64,000 nucleotides of DNA from Thauera chlorobenzoica. GTDB lineage: Bacteria > Pseudomonadota > Gammaproteobacteria > Burkholderiales > Rhodocyclaceae. The position numbers and the translations under genes are program-made. Under the pieces are notes generated by a model. The model saw only the letters and a list, made by a program, of their open reading frames with translations. It searched no databases and was not told the DNA's origin. Positions 59,847 to 64,000 of this stretch are shown here, in pieces. Numbering within the stretch: position 1 is the first letter of the stretch; each line of letters opens with the position of its first letter. The stretch lies in assembly GCF_001922305.1 (NCBI RefSeq), contig NZ_CP018839.1:1054001-1118000 (forward strand), in the 5' to 3' direction.

Positions 59847-60842
59847 ATGCAACAACGCACCCTCGGCCCCTTCCAGGTCGGCGCGATCGGCCTGGGCTGC
59901 ATGAACCTGTCCCACGCCTACGGCGTGCCGCCCGCGCCTGAGCAGGCGGAAGCGCTGCTGCGGCGCGCACTGGACCTGGGCGTCACCCACTTCGACACCG
60001 CCGCGCTGTACGGCTTCGGCGCCAACGAGACGCTGCTCGGCCGGGTGCTGGCGCCGTATCGGTCGCGCTTCACGCTGGCGAGCAAGTGCGGGATGACCGG
60101 TGTCGATGGCAAGCGCGTCATCGACGGCCGCCCGCAGACCCTCAAGCGCACCTGCGAGGAGGCGCTGCGCCGCCTGCAGACCGAGGTCATCGACCTCTAC
60201 TACCTGCACCGCTGGGACAGGCAGGTACCGATCGAGGACAGTGTCGGCGCGCTCGCCGAACTGGTAAGCGAGGGCAAGATCCGCGCCATCGGCCTGTCGG
60301 AAGTCTCGGCGGCGACGCTGCGCCGCGCCCACGCGGTGCATCCGGTCGTCGCGGTGCAGACCGAGTATTCGCTGTGGACGCGCAACGCCGAGATCGCGGT
60401 GCTCGAGGCCTGCCGTGAACTGGGCGTCGCCTTCGTCGCCTTCAGCCCGGTGGGGCGCGGCTTTCTCGCCGGCGCGCTGACTACGCCCGCGCAGGTCGCC
60501 GCCTTCGATGCCAGGGACATCCGCCGGGCGATGCCGCGCTTCGCGGGCGAGGCCTTCGCCGCCAACCTGCGCCTGCTCGAAGGCTACCTCGCCCTCGCCC
60601 GCGAAGCCGGGTGCACGCCGGCCCAGCTCGCCCTCGCCTGGCTGCTGCAGCGGGGCGAGCACATCCTGCCGATTCCGGGCACGACCCGCATCGACCACCT
60701 CGAGGAAAACCTGCAGGCCGGCGAAATCCGTCTCGATGGTGATCTGGTGGCGCGCCTCGATACCCTGATCAACCGCCACACCGTGAGCGGGCCGCGCTAT
60801 GCGGCGGCGACCCAGGCGGAAATCGACACCGAGGAATTCTGA
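59847..60842 (+). CDS. Aldo/keto reductase
   Basis: A 331-residue NADPH-dependent aldo/keto reductase with the tetrad: Asp in THFDTAALYGFG, Tyr in the same stretch, Lys in LASKCGM, His in YYLHRWD. NADP-binding ILPIPGTTRIDHLEENL near the C-terminus. It follows ligC after 117 bases and may be part of the same transcript. It is not a known step of protocatechuate 4,5-cleavage; the substrate is unknown. Confidence 0.9.
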   Translation: MQQRTLGPFQVGAIGLGCMNLSHAYGVPPAPEQAEALLRRALDLGVTHFDTAALYGFGANETLLGRVLAPYRSRFTLASKCGMTGVDGKRVIDGRPQTLKRTCEEALRRLQTEVIDLYYLHRWDRQVPIEDSVGALAELVSEGKIRAIGLSEVSAATLRRAHAVHPVVAVQTEYSLWTRNAEIAVLEACRELGVAFVAFSPVGRGFLAGALTTPAQVAAFDARDIRRAMPRFAGEAFAANLRLLEGYLALAREAGCTPAQLALAWLLQRGEHILPIPGTTRIDHLEENLQAGEIRLDGDLVARLDTLINRHTVSGPRYAAATQAEIDTEEF

Positions 60843-60880
60843 CCGCCGGGACTCGTGCAGCGGCCTCGCTTCGCGCGTGC

Positions 60881-60908
60881 TTGCGGGAGGAGGAGGGGTG
60901 CGTATAAT
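60881..60908 (+). promoter_or_regulatory. Sigma70 promoter of dctP (first copy)
   Basis: TTGCGG (60881-60886) and a perfect TATAAT (60903-60908) with a 16-bp spacer, about 80 bases ahead of the start codon. Confidence 0.8.
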
Positions 60909-60925
60909 CGATGAACCGTCGGCAA

Positions 60926-60939
60926 TGAACCATCGTTCA
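60926..60939. promoter_or_regulatory. Palindromic operator, first dctP
   Basis: TGAACCATCGTTCA: inverted repeat TGAAC/GTTCA, extended to ATGAAC/GTTCAT (60925-60940). A TGAACC half-site lies at 60912-60917. The site matches one at the second dctP promoter, so a common regulator is inferred. Confidence 0.6.
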
Positions 60940-60990
60940 TGCAAAGCCGGCGGCCGTATTATCCAAATATAATTAGAGGAGACTTCGGTG

Positions 60991-62013
60991 ATGCTTCGTA
61001 AACTCGCTCTCGGGCTGGCCGCCACGGCCGTGATGTCCTCCGCACAGGCGCAGGAGGTGGTGCTGAAGGTGGCGCACTTCCTGCCGCCGATGTCGAACAT
61101 GCATGCTGGCTTTATCGTGCCATGGTGCGACAAGATCGAAGCCGAATCGAAAGGGCGGATGAAGTGCCAGATCTATCCGGCGATGCAGCTCGGCGGCACC
61201 CCGCCGCAACTGCTCAACCAGGTGCGCGACGGCGTTGCCGACATCGTGTGGACGATTCCCGGCTACACCCCCGGGCGTTTCCCGGTCTCCGAAGTGTTCG
61301 AACTGCCGTTCGTCACCACCACGCACGAGGCGACGGCGCGGGCGGTGTGGGACTTCATCGACGAAAACGCCGCCAGCGAATTCGAGGGGCTCAAGCGCAT
61401 CGCGAACTGGGTCGTCGGCCCCTACGTGATCCACCTGCGCGACAAGGAGCTGAAGACCCTCGACGATTTCCGCGGCATGAAGATCCGCGCCCCGTCGCGG
61501 CTGGGCAACCGCATGCTGACCGTGCTCGGCGCCACCCCGGTGGGGATGCCGGTGCCGCAGATCGCCGAGTCGCTGTCGCGTGGCGTCATCGATGCGGCGA
61601 TCGTGCCTTGGGAAGTCGTTCCGGCGACCAAGACCCATGAGCTGACCAAGTACCATGCCGAAGTCAGCGGCGGTTATTCGCTGACCACGGCGACCTCGAT
61701 CTACGTGATGAACCAGAAGAAGTACGACAGCCTGCCGGCCGATCTGAAAAAGATCATCGACGACAACAGCGGGCGTGAAGCCTCGGCCCTGGCCGCGACG
61801 GCGTTCAGGAAGGGCGACGAAGGCGGGCGTGCGGCGGCGAGCAACCGCGGCAACCAGATCAACCAGATCCCGCCCGAGGAAGTCGAGCGCTGGAAGAAGG
61901 CCGTGCAGCCGGTGACCGATGAGTGGATCGCGGACGTCACGAGCAAGGGCTACGACGGTCGGAAGCTGTACGACCGCGCAACCGAGCTGGTGAAACAGTA
62001 CTCCAAGGACTGA
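60991..62013 (+). CDS. dctP: TRAP transporter solute-binding protein DctP (copy 1)
   Basis: A periplasmic binding protein of a TRAP carboxylate transporter; 340 residues. It has a signal peptide (MLRKLALGLAATAVMSSAQAQ), then VVLKVAHFLPPMSNMHAGFIVPWCD, MQLGGTPPQLLNQVRDGVADIVWTIPGYTPGRFP, the carboxylate-binding Arg in KIRAPSRLGNRML, and VPWEVVPATK. Very similar to the second copy. The ATG at 60991 follows AGAGGAG. It ends at its own strong terminator, so it is transcribed as a single gene. Confidence 0.95.
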   Translation: MLRKLALGLAATAVMSSAQAQEVVLKVAHFLPPMSNMHAGFIVPWCDKIEAESKGRMKCQIYPAMQLGGTPPQLLNQVRDGVADIVWTIPGYTPGRFPVSEVFELPFVTTTHEATARAVWDFIDENAASEFEGLKRIANWVVGPYVIHLRDKELKTLDDFRGMKIRAPSRLGNRMLTVLGATPVGMPVPQIAESLSRGVIDAAIVPWEVVPATKTHELTKYHAEVSGGYSLTTATSIYVMNQKKYDSLPADLKKIIDDNSGREASALAATAFRKGDEGGRAAASNRGNQINQIPPEEVERWKKAVQPVTDEWIADVTSKGYDGRKLYDRATELVKQYSKD

Positions 62014-62030
62014 GCGCCGCATCTGGCGGA

Positions 62031-62069
62031 AACCGGCCGGGGCCTGTGGGGCCCCGGCCGGTTTTTTTG
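62031..62069 (+). terminator. Terminator of dctP copy 1
   Basis: AACCGGCCGGGG (62031-62042) pairs with CCCCGGCCGGTT (62052-62063) and runs into TTTTTTT. Confidence 0.93.
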
Positions 62070-62217
62070 GTCTGCTCTTCGTAGTCCGACGGTGAGGGGG
62101 AGGCGATCCCAGGGGGCCGCAGGGCTGGCGGAAACCGGCCCACCGATCCGCAGCCGGAGCCAGGGCGTGCCTGCGTGGTGAGCGTTCCGGCGCCGCCCGG
62201 CTCGATGTGGAACGCGC

Positions 62218-62245
62218 TTGCGACAAGGGACGTGATGCGTATAAT
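62218..62245 (+). promoter_or_regulatory. Sigma70 promoter of dctP (second copy)
   Basis: TTGCGA (62218-62223) and TATAAT (62240-62245) with a 16-bp spacer, the same arrangement as for the first copy. It gives a leader of about 245 bases before the start codon; the gap 62070-62499 otherwise holds the operator and a TCTGTATACCAGA motif but no gene. Confidence 0.8.
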
Positions 62246-62248
62246 GAA

Positions 62249-62262
62249 TGAATGGTCGTTCA
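62249..62262. promoter_or_regulatory. Palindromic operator, second dctP
   Basis: TGAATGGTCGTTCA, 14 bp, sharing TGAA and TCGTTCA with the site at 60926. Here it starts three bases after the -10, so a bound protein would block initiation. A second inverted repeat AATGTT/AACATT follows (62262-62281). Confidence 0.6.
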
Positions 62263-62499
62263 ATGTTTGATGTCGAACATTCGCTGTCCGCACCCATCGG
62301 AAAAGGGGCTGCGCTCTGCGTCAGGCGGTGAGCGCGGGCTGGTGGGATGGCGCGATATGATCGAATCGGCTATTCATTTTCTGTATACCAGATAGTGCCC
62401 AAGCCGGCTGTTGGCGCTCGGCCTCAGGCGGGAGACTCGCCGCACTCCAGAACGCACCCTGGGATCCATTCACCAAACGAAGATGACGAGGAGATTTTC

Positions 62500-63525
62500 A
62501 TGAAGGTTCGCAGACTGGCTCTCGGTTTCGCTACGGCCGCGCTCATCCCTGCTGCCGTCCAGGCCGAGGAAGTGCTGCTGAGGGTTGCGCATTTCCTGCC
62601 GCCGGTTTCTCCCGCGCATACCAAATTCATCGCGCCGTGGTGCGACAAGATCGCCGCCGAATCGCAAGGCCGGATGAAGTGCCAGATCTACCCGGCGATG
62701 CAGCTCGGTGGCACGCCGCCGCAGCTGCTCAATCAGGTGCGTGACGGGGTCGCCGACATCGTGTGGACGCTGCCGGGGTATACCGCCGGCCGTTTCCCGG
62801 TGTCCGAAGTGTTCGAACTGCCGTTCTTCACCACCGAGCGTGAACCGTCGTCGCGTGCGCTGTGGGATTTCGTCCAGGGCCATGCGATGCGCGAATTCGC
62901 CGGCCTCAAGCCGCTCGCCACCTGGGTCACCGGGCCGTATGTGCTGCATTTCCGCGATAAGGAAGTGAACACGCTCGAAGACATGAAGGGGCTCAAGGTG
63001 CGTGCACCTTCGCGCCTGGGCACCAAGCTGCTGGCTTCACTGGGCGCCACGCCGGTCGGTATGCCGGTGCCGCAGATGGCCGAGAGCCTGTCCAAGGGCG
63101 TCATCGACGGTGCGCTGGTGCCGTGGGAAGTGGTGCCGGCGACCAAGGCCCATGAGCTGACGAAATTCCATGCCGAGGCCGGTGGCAATCATCCGCTGAT
63201 TGCGGCGACGATGATCTTCGTGATGAACCAGAAGAAGTACGACAGCCTGCCCGCCGAGCTGAAGCAGGTCATCGACGCCAACAGCGGACGGGAGACTTCG
63301 GCGTGGGTGTCGGCACAGTTCATCGAACCGGACGAGGCAGGGCGCAAGGCCGCCGAGGCACAAGGCAACACCGTCAGCCGGATCCCGGTGGAGGACATCG
63401 CGAAATGGCAGGCCGCGGCGAAGCCGGTGGCCGAGGAGTGGATCAAGGAAATCTCGGCGAAGGGCCTGGACGGGCAGAAGCTGCATGACGAAGCCGTCGC
63501 GCTCGTCGACAAGTATTCAAAATAA
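62500..63525 (+). CDS. dctP: TRAP transporter solute-binding protein DctP (copy 2)
   Basis: A 341-residue paralogue of copy 1, with signal peptide (MKVRRLALGFATAALIPAAVQA), AEEVLLRVAHFLPPVSPAHTKFIAPWCD, MQLGGTPPQLLNQVRDGVADIVWTLPGYTAGRFP, and Arg in KVRAPSRLGTKLL. Many stretches are identical to copy 1, and differences concentrate around the N-terminal lobe and C-terminus. The ATG follows GAGGAGATTTTC. It is 74 bases before dctQ, so it is the binding protein linked to the permease. Confidence 0.95.
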   Translation: MKVRRLALGFATAALIPAAVQAEEVLLRVAHFLPPVSPAHTKFIAPWCDKIAAESQGRMKCQIYPAMQLGGTPPQLLNQVRDGVADIVWTLPGYTAGRFPVSEVFELPFFTTEREPSSRALWDFVQGHAMREFAGLKPLATWVTGPYVLHFRDKEVNTLEDMKGLKVRAPSRLGTKLLASLGATPVGMPVPQMAESLSKGVIDGALVPWEVVPATKAHELTKFHAEAGGNHPLIAATMIFVMNQKKYDSLPAELKQVIDANSGRETSAWVSAQFIEPDEAGRKAAEAQGNTVSRIPVEDIAKWQAAAKPVAEEWIKEISAKGLDGQKLHDEAVALVDKYSK

Positions 63526-63534
63526 GGCAGTCTC

Positions 63535-63568
63535 GGCGTCGGCGCCTGCGCCAAGCGGCGCCGGCGCC
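63535..63568 (+). promoter_or_regulatory. Intercistronic stem-loop between dctP and dctQ
   Basis: GGCGTCGGCGCC (63535-63546) pairs with GGCGCCGGCGCC (63557-63568) over 12 bp with one G-U; 10-nt loop; no T-run. It is probably an mRNA processing or stability element, not a terminator. Confidence 0.6.
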
Positions 63569-63599
63569 ATGTTCGCAGCGAAAACTGGAGGAGGATGGC

Positions 63600-64000
63600 A
63601 TGGCTGAATCCGTGATCGAGTCGGTTCACCGACCCTGCGGGGTGATCGGCAGGAGTATCGAGCTGGCCTGTACCGTGCTGGCGTTGCTTGCCGGCCTGAT
63701 GTTCTGCATCGAGGCGGTAATGTCGGTGGTCAGTGTGGTGGGGCGGGCCGCGTTCAATCTGCCGGTGCCTGGCGACTACGAGCTGGTGCAGATGTTGTCG
63801 GCGATGGGAATCGCGATGTGCCTGCCCTACTGCCAGCTCAAAGGCGGGCATGTGTTCGTGGACTTCTTCACCCTGTGGGCCTCGCCCTGGCTGAAGCGGA
63901 TGCTGGATTCGATGGCCGCGCTGCTGATGGCGTTCTGCGCCTTCGTGCTGGCCTGGAGGATCTGGGCGGGCATGATCGAAATGCGCGAATACGGTGAGAC
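63600..64000 (+). CDS. dctQ: TRAP transporter small permease DctQ (3' truncated)
   Basis: The small membrane subunit of the TRAP transporter, open to the right edge of the window with 133 complete codons visible. The N-terminus MAESVIESVHRPCGVIGRSIELACTVLALL leads to several transmembrane helices (LACTVLALLAGLMFCIEAVMSVVSVVG; LVQMLSAMGIAMCLPYCQLKGGHVFVDFF; MAALLMAFCAFVLAWRIW). The GGAGGAGGATGGC before the ATG supports the start. The large subunit dctM should follow outside the window. Confidence 0.9.
   Translation, partial: MAESVIESVHRPCGVIGRSIELACTVLALLAGLMFCIEAVMSVVSVVGRAAFNLPVPGDYELVQMLSAMGIAMCLPYCQLKGGHVFVDFFTLWASPWLKRMLDSMAALLMAFCAFVLAWRIWAGMIEMREYGE

Noticed and set aside
60968..60973. 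A second perfect TATAAT just before dctP copy 1
   Set aside because: A start from it would fall in the Shine-Dalgarno sequence; the box at 60903 with a matching -35 is a better promoter.

Overview
The window reads as a chromosomal stretch of a GC-rich betaproteobacterium of the Rhodocyclales/Zoogloeaceae type (Thauera/Azoarcus-like). The reasons are the very high GC content, the gene orders fmdB-DUF502-aspS, ffh-ccsA-like and purN-DUF3108-RNA methyltransferase, a circularly permuted tmRNA gene with the betaproteobacterial tag ANDERFALAA, a type IV pilus pilBCD operon, and an anaerobe/aromatic-degrader style meta-cleavage and TRAP transporter region. The genus is an inference from gene content; no 16S gene is present.

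Layout. 1-6721: a tightly coupled operon of acetyl-CoA synthetase (5' truncated by the window), E1alpha, E1beta and E2 of an acetoin/2-oxo-acid dehydrogenase and an acyl carrier protein, followed by an old-yellow-enzyme reductase coupled to a transglutaminase-like protein. 6812-11645: a Lon-family protease divergent from groES-groEL, which carries a perfect CIRCE operator next to a sigma32-like promoter. 11732-14130: a TctD/TctE-like two-component system and tRNA-Phe. 14203-18929: an MFS exporter, then hemA, prfA and prmC. 18992-30428: aspS, DUF502, zinc ribbon, pilDCB, CorC/HlyC and CcsA-like genes on the minus strand, then ffh and a CysZ-like membrane protein on the plus strand. 30425-34841: a CinA-like protein, YgjP metallopeptidase, gloA, an HD-GYP response regulator and a nitronate-monooxygenase-like flavoprotein.

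35065-35375 holds a permuted two-piece ssrA gene: the acceptor piece precedes the coding piece. 35477-39656 is an RND efflux adaptor/pump pair. 39702-49317 is housekeeping: DUF1415, miaA, a YqaA-like membrane protein, mutL, purN, DUF3108, an RsmB-like methyltransferase, a phospholipase-D-like protein, queD, a radical SAM protein and a small XRE regulator with a 20-bp palindrome at its promoter. lysC and tRNA-Ser(GCU) follow.

51582-60842 is catabolic: an extradiol-dioxygenase-like enzyme, a LysR regulator and a complete protocatechuate 4,5-cleavage operon (tautomerase, hydratase, aldolase, 2-pyrone-4,6-dicarboxylate hydrolase, LigA, LigB, LigC). Together these take protocatechuate to pyruvate and oxaloacetate. 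An aldo/keto reductase follows. 60881-64000 carries two paralogous TRAP solute-binding proteins with matching promoters and a shared 14-bp palindrome, then the start of dctQ. This is plausibly the uptake system for the pathway's substrate, since no MFS transporter of the PmdK type lies in the operon.

The most notable non-gene signals are the permuted tmRNA and its 18-bp precursor stem, the paired dctP operators, the XRE palindrome, the CIRCE/sigma32 combination, a likely internal translation start in lysC, and the E1-E2-ACP operon. I found no CRISPR array, insertion sequence or rRNA.
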